Below, one piece after another: positions 45,608-54,058 of a stretch of DNA of 64,000 nucleotides. Under the pieces are notes generated by a model. The model worked only from the letters and a program-made list of their open reading frames with translations, was not told the DNA's origin and ran no database searches. Origin of the DNA: Campylobacteraceae bacterium (GTDB lineage: Bacteria > Campylobacterota > Campylobacteria > Campylobacterales > Arcobacteraceae); contig JABXII010000013.1 of the NCBI GenBank assembly GCA_013373175.1, positions 62,001 through 126,000 on the forward strand, given 5' to 3'. The first letter of the stretch is position 1. Each line of letters opens with the position of its first letter. The position numbers were made by a program, and so were the translations under genes.

Positions 45608-45696
45608 AGACCCATCCTAATTTGAATAATTAATGTACAAATTAGTTATTCCTTGAAACAATTAATATTTTATTGTATTAATTGTTGGAAGGGTCT
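45608..45696 (-). promoter_or_regulatory. three-way-junction leader RNA candidate upstream of the ectoine operon
   Basis: On the minus strand the segment can fold into a closing stem of 9 pairs with one mismatch (AGACCCTTCC at 45696-45687 with GGATGGGTCT at 45617-45608). It encloses an 11-bp hairpin (AACAATTAATA type, 45657-45667/45676-45686) and an 8-bp hairpin (CTAATTTG type, 45617-45624/45638-45645), joined by UCAAGGAAUAA. A UCUUUUC run follows the closing stem, so it could work as an attenuator. I could not match it to a known riboswitch class. Confidence 0.5.
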
Positions 45697-45847
45697 ATCT
45701 GGCGATAAGAATAAAGCTTTTTTCTTGAATTAATAAGTTTTGAATATACTTAATAGGGTGATTACTTATATAAATATTTTTACATAAGTTTAGAGCAAAA
45801 CAAATTGTAGGATTGATTTTTAAAATTAAGTAGTTGAAAAATCTCAT
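45695..45847 (-). CDS. possible 50-codon leader ORF before the ectoine operon
   Basis: The ATG at 45847 has AAGGAG 7 bases upstream, one of the better ribosome binding sites in the window. The frame (MRFFNYLILKINPTICFALN start) ends at TAG inside the 5' strand of the three-way-junction stem. The product is rich in Ile, Asn and Leu, has a weak hydrophobic N-terminal stretch, and matches no family I know. It may be a regulatory leader peptide, a gene remnant, or chance in A/T-rich DNA. The rest of the 45565-45934 gap shows only A/T-rich promoter-like sequence. Confidence 0.4.
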   Translation of the reverse strand: MRFFNYLILKINPTICFALNLCKNIYISNHPIKYIQNLLIQEKSFILIAR

Positions 45848-45934
45848 TTGAAAGCTCCTTGTAAAAATATATAGTAAATGGTAACTAATATTTTAAAAAG
45901 AGTCAATCAATTTTTGAATTTTTTTGTATAAAAA

Positions 45935-47164
45935 CTAATCAAAATCCATTCTAACTTGAGTTTGTCCCGTAGTACAGAACTCTTCATCTATGTTTTTAGC
46001 AATTTCTTCAAAGTCTACACCTTGAACTTTTTTAAAGGATTTCATAATTTGTTTCTTTCCATTTACTAACTCTTTTGATTTTATACCATGGGAGATAGAA
46101 AGTGAGGCTTCAACAAAAGCTGAAAGTTTATCACACTGCTTAAGAGCAATACCATCAATAGCATTGTATTTATCCATGTTATATTTAGATACATCATCAA
46201 CAAGCTTTGTATTGCCATCTTCGTAGATTCTATTTTCAAATTCATCTTTATGCTCTTCAAACATTCCAAGTATGTAACAAAACTCATCATGGATAAAGTC
46301 TGGGATATTTGGTAAGATTTCATCATTTATTTTTTTGATTTCATATTCAGCAATAATATTCGATAAATCATCAACTGAATATTTAACGGGAGTTATAATA
46401 TCTCTTGTCAAAGCTTCAGGTAAATCATGAAAAAGTGAAACAAAGAAATTGTTTTCTAATCTTTTGTTGCAAGCATTTACTTCTATTGAATAAAAATAAG
46501 AGAAAATAGCAACAGTAAGCATATGGCCTAATACAGAAGTTTCTGGAACTCTTGGAGTTTGTGCCCATCTTTTTTGAAATCTAAGTCTTCCACTTAAGTC
46601 AACTATTTTTGCTAGTTTTTTATTTAAAGCAATTTTTCTAACACCAATTAATTCATAATAATCTTCTATCTCTTCTTCTACACTTTTTTTAACATCTTCA
46701 ATATCTGAAAGAAATTGTGATGTTTGATATACAATAGAAAACTCCCATTTAGTAGAAAGATATGAAGCTGCTTTAAGTATGAATCTCTCTTTTTTATACA
46801 TATTAGGATTGTTTAAATAATCTTCAAATTTTTGAAGAAATATACCATTATCAATATTTTGTAAAGACTCTTTTAAATTTGCAATTACCCAAGAGTTAAT
46901 CTCTTTTGCTCTTTTTTGTAAGGCATTTCTAAAAACATCAGGTCTAATATCAGTAACAACTACACGTCTAAGAAATTCAAAAACACCAGCTTCTATTAAG
47001 TGAGTATAGTTTATGTCTTTTTCAAACTTTGCAATAAAGTAAGCGATAATAAATTTGTGGGCTTGTTTGTCAAGCTCTACAAGCTCAACCATTCTTGGGT
47101 AGTCATTCCATCTTTGAATAGATGCAGAAGAGAAAATATAATCTATTATTTTAGGATTAATCAT
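45935..47164 (-). CDS. HD-domain phosphohydrolase (409 aa)
   Basis: The HD metal site is seen as RVPETSVLGHMLTVAIFSYF, FVSLFHDLPEALTRDIITPV and a later LVDDVSKYN, in the style of YfbR-like/HD_3 nucleotidases. The N-terminal 200 residues are helical and unassigned. It probably hydrolyses a nucleotide or other phosphoester. The upstream 38-aa gene overlaps its start by 4 bases (ATGA), so the pair is coupled. Confidence 0.8.
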   Translation of the reverse strand: MINPKIIDYIFSSASIQRWNDYPRMVELVELDKQAHKFIIAYFIAKFEKDINYTHLIEAGVFEFLRRVVVTDIRPDVFRNALQKRAKEINSWVIANLKESLQNIDNGIFLQKFEDYLNNPNMYKKERFILKAASYLSTKWEFSIVYQTSQFLSDIEDVKKSVEEEIEDYYELIGVRKIALNKKLAKIVDLSGRLRFQKRWAQTPRVPETSVLGHMLTVAIFSYFYSIEVNACNKRLENNFFVSLFHDLPEALTRDIITPVKYSVDDLSNIIAEYEIKKINDEILPNIPDFIHDEFCYILGMFEEHKDEFENRIYEDGNTKLVDDVSKYNMDKYNAIDGIALKQCDKLSAFVEASLSISHGIKSKELVNGKKQIMKSFKKVQGVDFEEIAKNIDEEFCTTGQTQVRMDFD

Positions 47165-47277
47165 TTATCATCCTTTTTATCTTTTGTATCGTCAGTAAAA
47201 AACATCATTTTTTTACCTAATAACATTAAAGCAACAACTGTTAAAACTACTAAATATGCAACCCAATCTTCTCTCAT
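47161..47277 (-). CDS. very small membrane protein (38 aa)
   Basis: An ORF from ATG at 47277 to TGA at 47161 encodes one membrane helix (VAYLVVLTVVALMLLG) and a charged tail (TKDKKDDK). Its stop overlaps the start of the HD gene in an ATGA, which supports real translation. The Shine-Dalgarno is weak (AAAGAG). Function unknown. Confidence 0.6.
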   Translation of the reverse strand: MREDWVAYLVVLTVVALMLLGKKMMFFTDDTKDKKDDK

Positions 47278-47413
47278 TTTTAGCTCTTTTTTTGCTGTCG
47301 ATTATCACATAATAATGATAAATGGGTGCTTAGAAATATTTTTTTTAATTTTTGATGCAAATTTAAGAATTAGGTGTATAATTTCGCAAAATTAATCTAA
47401 GGATAAATATTAA

Positions 47414-48394
47414 ATGTCAACTTTGACAATAAACAATTATAAGCTTAAACATTTTGATTTAAGAGCAAAAGAAGAGATGGAACACTATTTGAAACAAGTT
47501 AATGTAAACCTAAGTGATTATACTTTTTCAGGTAATTATGTTTGGTTATCAACAGCAACTGGTTTTTATACTATTGTGAATGATACTTTTTGTCTTTTTA
47601 TTTTAAATTCGGGAGAAATGTCTATGCTTCTTCCTCCTTTAGGAAAAAAAGATAATACATATAAAGCGATATTAGAGTGCTTTGAAATAATGAACACTCA
47701 TAATAGTAATAGAAACTATTCTAAAATTGAATATGTTCATGAAAACATTCTTGAAGGTTTTGTTGATTATTTAGAAGAGGGCACTTTAATTTATGAAATG
47801 TTAAAGGATTTTATAATTGAGAAAAAACTTGTTGATTATATCTATAAAGTTGAAGATTTAATTGAGTTAAAAGGTGATTCATATAAATCAAAAAGAAATG
47901 AGATTAATAAATTCAAAAAAATATATCCTAACTATAAATTAGAGATTTTAAATAAACAAAAACATGGAACTGATATTTTAAATCTATTTAATAAATGGGT
48001 AAAAGATAGAACAACTTATATGCCAAAAGAAGAAGTTGAATTATTTTTAGATGGTATTTATTTTGAAAGATTTGCAATTAAAAGATTAATAAATGATTAT
48101 GAAAATCTTGATTTAATAGGTTTAGTAATTTATATTGATGACGAATTAAAAGGTTTCACTGTAGGTGAAAATATAAATGATGATACTGCAAGTATAATTA
48201 TAGAAAAAACTGATTTTGAGATTTTAGGTTGTGCTCAATTTATATTTAGAGAGTTTACAAAATTGTTAAAAGATAAATATGAAGTTACTTATATAAATGT
48301 TGGTGATGATATGGGCTTTGAAAACTTAAAAAAAGTGAAAATGTCATATAGACCTAATATGTTAATTCCTAAATATACAATTTATCAAAAATGA
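47414..48394 (+). CDS. DUF2156 (phosphatidylglycerol lysyltransferase C-domain-like) protein
   Basis: The 326-residue protein matches the DUF2156 double-GNAT fold: FSGNYVWLSTATGFYTIVND early, KGDSYKSKRNEINKFKKIYP centrally (the YKSKRNEIN pattern is typical) and YINVGDDMGFENLKKVKMSY near the end. There are no membrane helices, so it is the soluble aminoacyl-transferase-like form. Its substrate is unknown. It overlaps the next gene by 4 bases. Confidence 0.85.
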   Translation: MSTLTINNYKLKHFDLRAKEEMEHYLKQVNVNLSDYTFSGNYVWLSTATGFYTIVNDTFCLFILNSGEMSMLLPPLGKKDNTYKAILECFEIMNTHNSNRNYSKIEYVHENILEGFVDYLEEGTLIYEMLKDFIIEKKLVDYIYKVEDLIELKGDSYKSKRNEINKFKKIYPNYKLEILNKQKHGTDILNLFNKWVKDRTTYMPKEEVELFLDGIYFERFAIKRLINDYENLDLIGLVIYIDDELKGFTVGENINDDTASIIIEKTDFEILGCAQFIFREFTKLLKDKYEVTYINVGDDMGFENLKKVKMSYRPNMLIPKYTIYQK

Positions 48395-48810
48395 GAATAT
48401 CTGTAGCTACTAAAAATGATATAAAAAAGCTTTATGAAATTGAAAGTACTGTCTTCAAAGATGATATTTTTGCTTTGAAATTTCATTGTTTTTATTATCA
48501 TATAAAAAATAGTATTGTGTATAAAGTTAAAATTGGTGAAGTAGTTGGCTATATTTTATGGCTAAAAAGAAAAAGTTTCTTTCGCCTTTATTCTCTTGCT
48601 ATATTAGATAAATATCAAGGACTAGGTTTAGCTAGTTCTTTAATAAAATATAGTTTGAAAAATTTAGAAAAAAAGTCTTTGCAACTTGAAGTTAGAGTCT
48701 CAAATAAAAAAGCAAGAATATTGTATAAAAAGTTTGGTTTTGAGGAAGTGAAGATTTTAAAAAAATATTATAAAAATGAAGATGGTGTATTAATGAGACT
48801 TGAAAGATAA
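48391..48810 (+). CDS. GNAT-family N-acetyltransferase (RimI-like)
   Basis: The 139-residue protein has the acetyl-CoA motif YSLAILDKYQGLGLASSLIKYSL and the C-terminal NKKARILYKKFGFEEV. The length and layout fit RimI-type single-domain acetyltransferases. Coupling by a 4-base overlap to the DUF2156 gene, itself a GNAT-related fold, suggests joint action; the target is unknown. Confidence 0.85.
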   Translation: MRISVATKNDIKKLYEIESTVFKDDIFALKFHCFYYHIKNSIVYKVKIGEVVGYILWLKRKSFFRLYSLAILDKYQGLGLASSLIKYSLKNLEKKSLQLEVRVSNKKARILYKKFGFEEVKILKKYYKNEDGVLMRLER

Positions 48811-48822
48811 ACTTTCAAGTCT
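48796..48822. terminator. bidirectional terminator between the GNAT gene and rpiB
   Basis: An 11-bp perfect stem (AGACTTGAAAG / CTTTCAAGTCT) with ATAAA loop overlaps the end of the GNAT gene and is followed by TATTTTAT. It separates convergent genes. Confidence 0.75.
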
Positions 48823-48826
48823 TATT

Positions 48827-49276
48827 TTATGCTCTACAGCTTTTAAGTAGGTTGTTTATTTTTTCAACTCTACCTTCATGTCTTCCACCTTCAAAAGAAG
48901 CAGAATCCCATGCATCAATTATAGATTCAATCATTCCAGGACCAGAAACTCTCTCTCCTAAACATAATACATTTGCATCATTATGTTCCCTAGACATTTT
49001 TGCAGAGTATTCATTATGACAAAGTGCAGCTCTAATTCCATCAAATTTATTTGCTGCCATAGACATTCCAATTCCAGAACCACAAATTAGAACACCTTTA
49101 CTACCGTCATTAGCTAATACTTCTTTACATAGTTTTGCTGCAAAATCTGGGTAATCAACTCTATCTTTTGTGTTTGGTCCTAAGTCAATTACTTCGTGTC
49201 CTCTTGCTTCAAATAATTCTTTTACGAAAGCTTTAAAATCAATACCAGCGTGGTCTGCTGCAATAAAATATTTCAT
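48827..49276 (-). CDS. rpiB: ribose-5-phosphate isomerase B
   Basis: The 149-residue RpiB/LacA-type enzyme has AADHAGIDFKAF, LGPNTKDRVDYPD, the catalytic Cys in LICGSGIGMSMAANK and REHNDANVLCLGERV. It interconverts ribose-5-phosphate and ribulose-5-phosphate. It begins 1 base after lepB, in a folD-lepB-rpiB operon. Confidence 0.95.
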   Translation of the reverse strand: MKYFIAADHAGIDFKAFVKELFEARGHEVIDLGPNTKDRVDYPDFAAKLCKEVLANDGSKGVLICGSGIGMSMAANKFDGIRAALCHNEYSAKMSREHNDANVLCLGERVSGPGMIESIIDAWDSASFEGGRHEGRVEKINNLLKSCRA

Positions 49277-49277
49277 T

Positions 49278-50063
49278 TTAATATATTCCTTTTTTATGAT
49301 TAATTTCTATTTCTTTTCCATGCATATCTTCTTCAATTGAATCAACAGTTCTAAATACTCTTTCCCATCTAACTTCTTTGTTTTCATCCCAAGAGAAATA
49401 TATAAACCAAGGTTTTCCAACTATATATTTATAGTTAACTGTTCCCCAAAATCTAGAATCATTTGAGTGGTCTCTGTTATCTCCCATCATGAAGAACTCA
49501 TCTTCAGGAATCTTTATAGGCATCATATCAAATAATTGGTATGGTTGTAAACCATCTCTTACTACAGATGAATCATTGTGAATTCCTGGGTGCTCATCTC
49601 TATATGGATCTACTACAAAAAGTTTTCCACCTGTTTCAATGATTTTTTCTTTTGGATAGTTTTCTTTTACAAACTGATTCCCCTCTTTAGGGTGTAAAAA
49701 TAGATGTTTTTCTTTTAATGCAATAATATCACCAGGAAGTGCAACACATCTTTTTACATAATGAATATTATCATTATTTGGATATCTAAATACTACAATA
49801 TCACCTCTTTTTGGTCTATCACCTTCTATTAAGTGACCGTTACCATTAAAATCAGGTAATACTTGTACTTCAATCCATGGAATTCTAGGAACTGGAACAC
49901 CATATGAAAACTTTTTAACAAAAAGCATATCTCCAATAAGTAGAGTATTTTTCATACTTCCACTTGGAATAACAAAGGCTTGTGCAACAAAAAATATAAT
50001 TGTTAAAACAATTACAACTGTACCAGTCCAAGAAGAGGACCAGTTATATAGTTTTCTTAGCAT
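49278..50063 (-). CDS. lepB: signal peptidase I
   Basis: The 261-residue inner-membrane protease has one N-terminal helix (TVVIVLTIIFFVAQAFVI), the nucleophile Ser in IPSGSMKNTLLIGD, the general-base Lys in NIHYVKRCVALPGD, and the C-terminal box MGDNRDHSNDSRFWG. It removes signal peptides from exported proteins. The start overlaps the folD stop by one base. Confidence 0.96.
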   Translation of the reverse strand: MLRKLYNWSSSWTGTVVIVLTIIFFVAQAFVIPSGSMKNTLLIGDMLFVKKFSYGVPVPRIPWIEVQVLPDFNGNGHLIEGDRPKRGDIVVFRYPNNDNIHYVKRCVALPGDIIALKEKHLFLHPKEGNQFVKENYPKEKIIETGGKLFVVDPYRDEHPGIHNDSSVVRDGLQPYQLFDMMPIKIPEDEFFMMGDNRDHSNDSRFWGTVNYKYIVGKPWFIYFSWDENKEVRWERVFRTVDSIEEDMHGKEIEINHKKGIY

Positions 50064-50923
50064 TATTTACTTTCTCTTTTGTCTCTTAAATATGCAGCTT
50101 TAAGTGTATTTTTTAGAAGCATACCAATGGTCATTGGTCCAACTCCACCTGGAACAGGTGTAATATGAGAACATTTCTCTTTACAATCTTCAAAGTCTGC
50201 GTCACCTGTAAGTTTTCCAGTATCAAGTCTATTGATACCAACATCAATAACAACTGCACCTTCTTTTAACATATCACCTTTTAATAAATGAGGAACACCA
50301 ACTGCAATAATTACAATATCAGCAGCTTTTGTGTGAGCACTTAAATCTTTTGTTCTTGAGTTACAAACTGTAACTGTAGCTTTTGCATTGATTAAAAGTG
50401 ATGCCATTGGTTTTCCAACAATATCAGATGAACCAATAACAACTGCATTTTTACCAGATAATTCAATACCATACTCTTCAAACATTCTCATTACACCAAA
50501 TGGTGTTGCAGGTAAAAATGAATCTAAATTAGAAACCATTCTTCCTACATTGTATGGGTGAAATCCATCTACGTCTTTTAAAGGATTAATTGCTTCTAAA
50601 ACAGTAGTTGTATCAATATGTTTTGGTAGTGGTAATTGAACTAAAATACCGTCTAGTTTAGGGTCGTTGTTCATTTTTTCTATTAATTCTAATAACTCTT
50701 CTTGAGTCGTTGAAGAATCTCTTGTGTGAACTTCTGAATAAATTCCTGCCGCTTCACATGATTTATGCTTACTATTTACATAAGTTGCACTAGCTGCGTC
50801 ATCACCTACTAAAACTACTGCTAGTCCTGGAGTGATATTTTGTTCATCTTTAAGTTTTTCAACTTCAACTCTTACTTCTTCTTTGATTTTATTTGATAAT
50901 GCTTTTCCATCAAGTAGTGTCAT
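50063..50923 (-). CDS. folD: bifunctional methylene-THF dehydrogenase/cyclohydrolase
   Basis: The 286-residue FolD has TYVNSKHKSCEAAGI with the catalytic Lys, GILVQLPLPKHID, the Rossmann VVIGSSDIVGKPMASLL and the C-terminal PVPGGVGPMTIGMLL. It interconverts one-carbon folates. First gene of the folD-lepB-rpiB operon. Confidence 0.96.
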   Translation of the reverse strand: MTLLDGKALSNKIKEEVRVEVEKLKDEQNITPGLAVVLVGDDAASATYVNSKHKSCEAAGIYSEVHTRDSSTTQEELLELIEKMNNDPKLDGILVQLPLPKHIDTTTVLEAINPLKDVDGFHPYNVGRMVSNLDSFLPATPFGVMRMFEEYGIELSGKNAVVIGSSDIVGKPMASLLINAKATVTVCNSRTKDLSAHTKAADIVIIAVGVPHLLKGDMLKEGAVVIDVGINRLDTGKLTGDADFEDCKEKCSHITPVPGGVGPMTIGMLLKNTLKAAYLRDKRESK

Positions 50924-51010
50924 TGGGTTATAGCCTCATATCTATTTAATTTTAAGGTAGTATAATATCTAAAATCTTTTTAATATAGAATTACATAAAA
51001 AAGGCTTATA

Positions 51011-51376
51011 TTGAAGTTTATATGTTTTGTTTTAGTTATTACAAGTTTTGTCTTTGCAAATAGTTCAGATAATTCCTTCATAACTAAGTTTGAATATGGT
51101 GCAATGTTATATGAAAATCCAAGGGGAGTAGGGTGTGTAAAATGTCATGGGAAAGGTGACAAACCTGTTATTATTGCAAAATATAAACAAAGAGATAAAA
51201 AAACAAAAAAGTTAGTAGAAAAAAAGATTATTGCTCCAGCTATAAATAATGTAAGTTTTGAAGTTTTTTTAGATAAATTAAGATCTGATAAAACAGAATC
51301 AAAAGTTATGCCAACATATTTTATGACAAATGAAGAGTTAAAAACTTTATATTATTATATTCGAAATATAAAATAG
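51011..51376 (+). CDS. small periplasmic cytochrome c-like protein
   Basis: The 121-residue protein starts at TTG, with AAGG 6 bases before. It has a signal peptide (MKFICFVLVITSFVFA), one haem motif (GCVKCHGKG, near residue 42), then a Lys-rich segment and a C-terminal helix with MPTYFMTNEELKTLYYYIR, where a Met could be the second haem ligand. It is probably a single-haem electron carrier. The partner is unknown. Confidence 0.85.
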   Translation: MKFICFVLVITSFVFANSSDNSFITKFEYGAMLYENPRGVGCVKCHGKGDKPVIIAKYKQRDKKTKKLVEKKIIAPAINNVSFEVFLDKLRSDKTESKVMPTYFMTNEELKTLYYYIRNIK

Positions 51377-51445
51377 TCTTCTTAAACAAATCTTAATATA
51401 AATTTAAGTAAAATTCGCGTTCAAATTTAAAACAAAGGAAATGTT

Positions 51446-51982
51446 ATGTTAGAGGGTATCGTAAGAGATAGTATGACAAAACAAGCAACTAAAACTTTAA
51501 GAAGAGATGGTTACTTAATTGCAAATATCTATGGAAAAGGTTTAGAAAACGTTAATGCAGCATTCAAAAAGAATGATTTCATTAAATATTTAAGAAACAA
51601 AACAACACTTGCATTTGATGTAAATGTTGATGGAAACCAAATTAAAGTAGTAGTACAAGAGTATCAAAAAGATCCTATTACTTCTGATTTAGTTCACGTT
51701 GACTTAATGGTTGCACAACCAGGTGTAAAAACTACTTATAAAGTTCCAGTAACTGTAGAAGGTACACCAAAAGGTCTTAAAAATAAAGGTCTATTTGTTT
51801 ATCACAAGAAAAGAGTTCCAGTTAAAACTACATTAGAAAACTTACCAGAGTCTTTCCATTTAGAAATTTCTGATCTTGATACTGGTGATAATATTCTAGT
51901 TAGAAACTTAGAATTACCAGAAGGTGTTGAATGTTTCTTAGACCCAAGAGTACCAATCGTAGGTGTAATTAAAGCTAAGTAA
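51446..51982 (+). CDS. rplY: 50S ribosomal protein L25 (long CTC form)
   Basis: The 178-residue protein has the L25 5S-rRNA-binding domain ([39 protein letters not shown]) and the C-terminal TL5/CTC beta domain ([18 protein letters not shown]). It heads an rplY-pth operon common in Campylobacterota. AAAGGAAA precedes the ATG. Confidence 0.95.
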   Translation: MLEGIVRDSMTKQATKTLRRDGYLIANIYGKGLENVNAAFKKNDFIKYLRNKTTLAFDVNVDGNQIKVVVQEYQKDPITSDLVHVDLMVAQPGVKTTYKVPVTVEGTPKGLKNKGLFVYHKKRVPVKTTLENLPESFHLEISDLDTGDNILVRNLELPEGVECFLDPRVPIVGVIKAK

Positions 51983-51995
51983 TCTTAGGTTAATA

Positions 51996-52547
51996 ATGCA
52001 CTTAATAGTAGGTCTTGGCAATATTGGTGAAAAATACCAATTAACTAGACACAATGTAGGTTTTTTAGTCATTGATGAAATGACTAAAAACCTACACTCT
52101 TCAAATATAAATAAATCAAACTTCAAAGCTGATGTTTTAAAATCTGGTTATAACTTATTTGTTAAACCAACTACTTATATGAACAACTCAGGACAAGCAG
52201 TTGTTGCTATCAAAGATTATTATAAAATTGATATAGAAGATATAATTGTAATTCATGATGATTTAGATTTACCATTTGGAACTGTGAAGTTCAAAGTAGG
52301 TGGTGGTCACGGTGGTCATAATGGCTTAAGATCATTAGATTCTCATATTGGAAAAGAATATATTCGAGTAAGAATTGGTATAGGAAAGCCAGAAGATAAA
52401 TCTGAGGTTGCAAATTATGTATTATCAAACTTTTCAAAAGAGGAATTAAATAAATTAGAAGGTATAATCACTCATACTATAAAGGCAATTGAAGCACTAA
52501 AAAGTGAAGAAATTGACGAAGTAAAATCTAAATTTACATTGAAATAA
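51996..52547 (+). CDS. pth: peptidyl-tRNA hydrolase
   Basis: The 183-residue enzyme has GLGNIGEKYQLTRHNVGF with the catalytic His, KPTTYMNNSG, VIHDDLDLPFG and GGGHGGHNGLRSL. It recycles peptidyl-tRNA. It lies 13 bases after rplY and 4 bases before the LptF/G gene. Confidence 0.96.
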   Translation: MHLIVGLGNIGEKYQLTRHNVGFLVIDEMTKNLHSSNINKSNFKADVLKSGYNLFVKPTTYMNNSGQAVVAIKDYYKIDIEDIIVIHDDLDLPFGTVKFKVGGGHGGHNGLRSLDSHIGKEYIRVRIGIGKPEDKSEVANYVLSNFSKEELNKLEGIITHTIKAIEALKSEEIDEVKSKFTLK

Positions 52548-52551
52548 TAAT

Positions 52552-53622
52552 ATGAGCATAATAACAAAATATATTTTAAAAAAATACCTAATTAATTTTA
52601 TTATTGTATTAATGTCCTTACAACTATTTTTTGTAGGAATGGACTTTTTACAAAATTCAAAAGATTTACCTGATTCTGCCAATTTACAACTTTTATATCT
52701 TATGTATAATAGTTTTTTTACATTAACATTAACATTACCCTTATCGTTGGTTTTTGGTTGGATTGTTACTTTAGTAATTTTTGTTAGAAACAATGAGTTA
52801 GTTGCTTTTTCTTCTTTAGGGGCAAAAAGAATTAATATCTATTTACCAGTAGCTATAATCTCTTTTATTTTATTAACTATATTAATTGCTATTCAAACAA
52901 CACCTCTAGCATACTCTTATGAACAAAAGAAAAAGATACTTGATGGAAACTATTTCTCAAGTACAAAGTCTGATATTTTCTTAAAATATGATAATAATTT
53001 TATCTACTTTAAAAAACTACATCCTTTAAGAAAAGAAGCTGAAGATATTCATATTTATAAAGTAAAAGATAGAGATTTAGTTGAGACTATTATTGCAAAA
53101 AGAGCATATTTTCAAAATAATAAATGGTATGTAGTTGATGCAAAGATAGTTAAAAAACCAAAAGAGATGAATTTTGAATCTTCTAAACTAGAAGTTAGAT
53201 ATGAAAAGTTTTTAAATACCCTTGAAGGTTTTAAACCTAAAATTCTTGATAATGTTTATGAAGAAAAATCTAATTTTTCCATAATGGATGCATTTTCTGC
53301 CTTGTCTTTACTTGATAAACAAGGAGTAAATACCGATAAAATTAGAGCAGCAATCTATTATGAGATTTTTGTACCATTTTTTATTTTACCTTTAATTATG
53401 ATAATATTTAGCTATACTTCTTTAAATCGAAGATTTTTTAATGTGGGTAGTTATACATCATTAACGATATTTGGGACACTAGTTATTTGGGGAATCTTTT
53501 TTATGCTATATAAGTTCTCTAATAGTGGTGTGATTAAGCCTGAATTATCATTGTTATTACCTTTATTCTTATGGTTTAGTAGTACATATATTATTTATAA
53601 GATGAGAAAGAAGAATGGGTAA
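52552..53622 (+). CDS. LptF/LptG family permease (YjgP/YjgQ)
   Basis: The 356-residue membrane protein has the LptF/G pattern: an N-terminal helix (KYILKKYLINFIIVLMSLQLFF), three helices before residue about 120 (including ELVAFSSLGAKRINI), a periplasmic jellyroll-like region, and three C-terminal helices. It belongs to the LPS transport ABC complex. LptF or LptG cannot be told apart by eye; the second partner is not in this window. It overlaps the NUDIX gene by 8 bases. Confidence 0.88.
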   Translation: MSIITKYILKKYLINFIIVLMSLQLFFVGMDFLQNSKDLPDSANLQLLYLMYNSFFTLTLTLPLSLVFGWIVTLVIFVRNNELVAFSSLGAKRINIYLPVAIISFILLTILIAIQTTPLAYSYEQKKKILDGNYFSSTKSDIFLKYDNNFIYFKKLHPLRKEAEDIHIYKVKDRDLVETIIAKRAYFQNNKWYVVDAKIVKKPKEMNFESSKLEVRYEKFLNTLEGFKPKILDNVYEEKSNFSIMDAFSALSLLDKQGVNTDKIRAAIYYEIFVPFFILPLIMIIFSYTSLNRRFFNVGSYTSLTIFGTLVIWGIFFMLYKFSNSGVIKPELSLLLPLFLWFSSTYIIYKMRKKNG

Positions 53623-54058
53623 AATTAAAGCATATGGAATTTTATTATATAAAATACAGAACGAAAGTACAAAAGTTTTACTTTGTAAGTCTGTTAAGAG
53701 TCTTGATAGATGGGGATGTCTAAAAGGTGTTATATTAAAAGGCGAAAGCTCAAAAGAGTGTGCAAAAAGAGAGTTTAAAGAAGAATGCGGAATAACTGTT
53801 CCTACTTATCTTTTTGAGAAGTACTTTTCTCAAGAGAATGATGAAAAAGATATTGGTATTTGGATTGTAAATGCAAATAAAATAGATAAGTTAGATTCTT
53901 TCTTTGCAAAAGATAAACTTCTTGAAAACAATCTTTCATGGGAAAACTCAAAGGTTAAGTTTTTTGATATAAAAGATTTACCAAAGATAAAAAAGAAACA
54001 ATCCCAATTAATTAGTAAGATTAAGGATTTTTTGCAAAATATGAATCAACACCATTAG
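53615..54058 (+). CDS. NUDIX hydrolase
   Basis: The 147-residue protein has a complete Nudix box (G-x5-E-x7-REFKEECGI, in GVILKGESSKECAKREF). The N-terminal YGILLYKIQNESTKVLLC fits the fold. It hydrolyses a nucleoside diphosphate derivative of unknown identity. Its last 38 bases overlap the end of the convergent amidase gene. Confidence 0.88.
   Translation: MGKIKAYGILLYKIQNESTKVLLCKSVKSLDRWGCLKGVILKGESSKECAKREFKEECGITVPTYLFEKYFSQENDEKDIGIWIVNANKIDKLDSFFAKDKLLENNLSWENSKVKFFDIKDLPKIKKKQSQLISKIKDFLQNMNQHH

Noticed and set aside
45608-45696. Known riboswitch class for the ectoine leader
   Set aside because: The conserved core sequences of the purine, TPP, SAM, glycine, c-di-GMP, guanidine and fluoride classes were looked for by eye and not found; a covariance-model search would be decisive.
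45697-45730. Third copy of the sufB/doeD intergenic element, from a TTATTCT-ATCGC match to copy B
   Set aside because: Only about a dozen bases match; the CUCG hairpin, the UCCUUUAG block and the SD-covering stem are missing.
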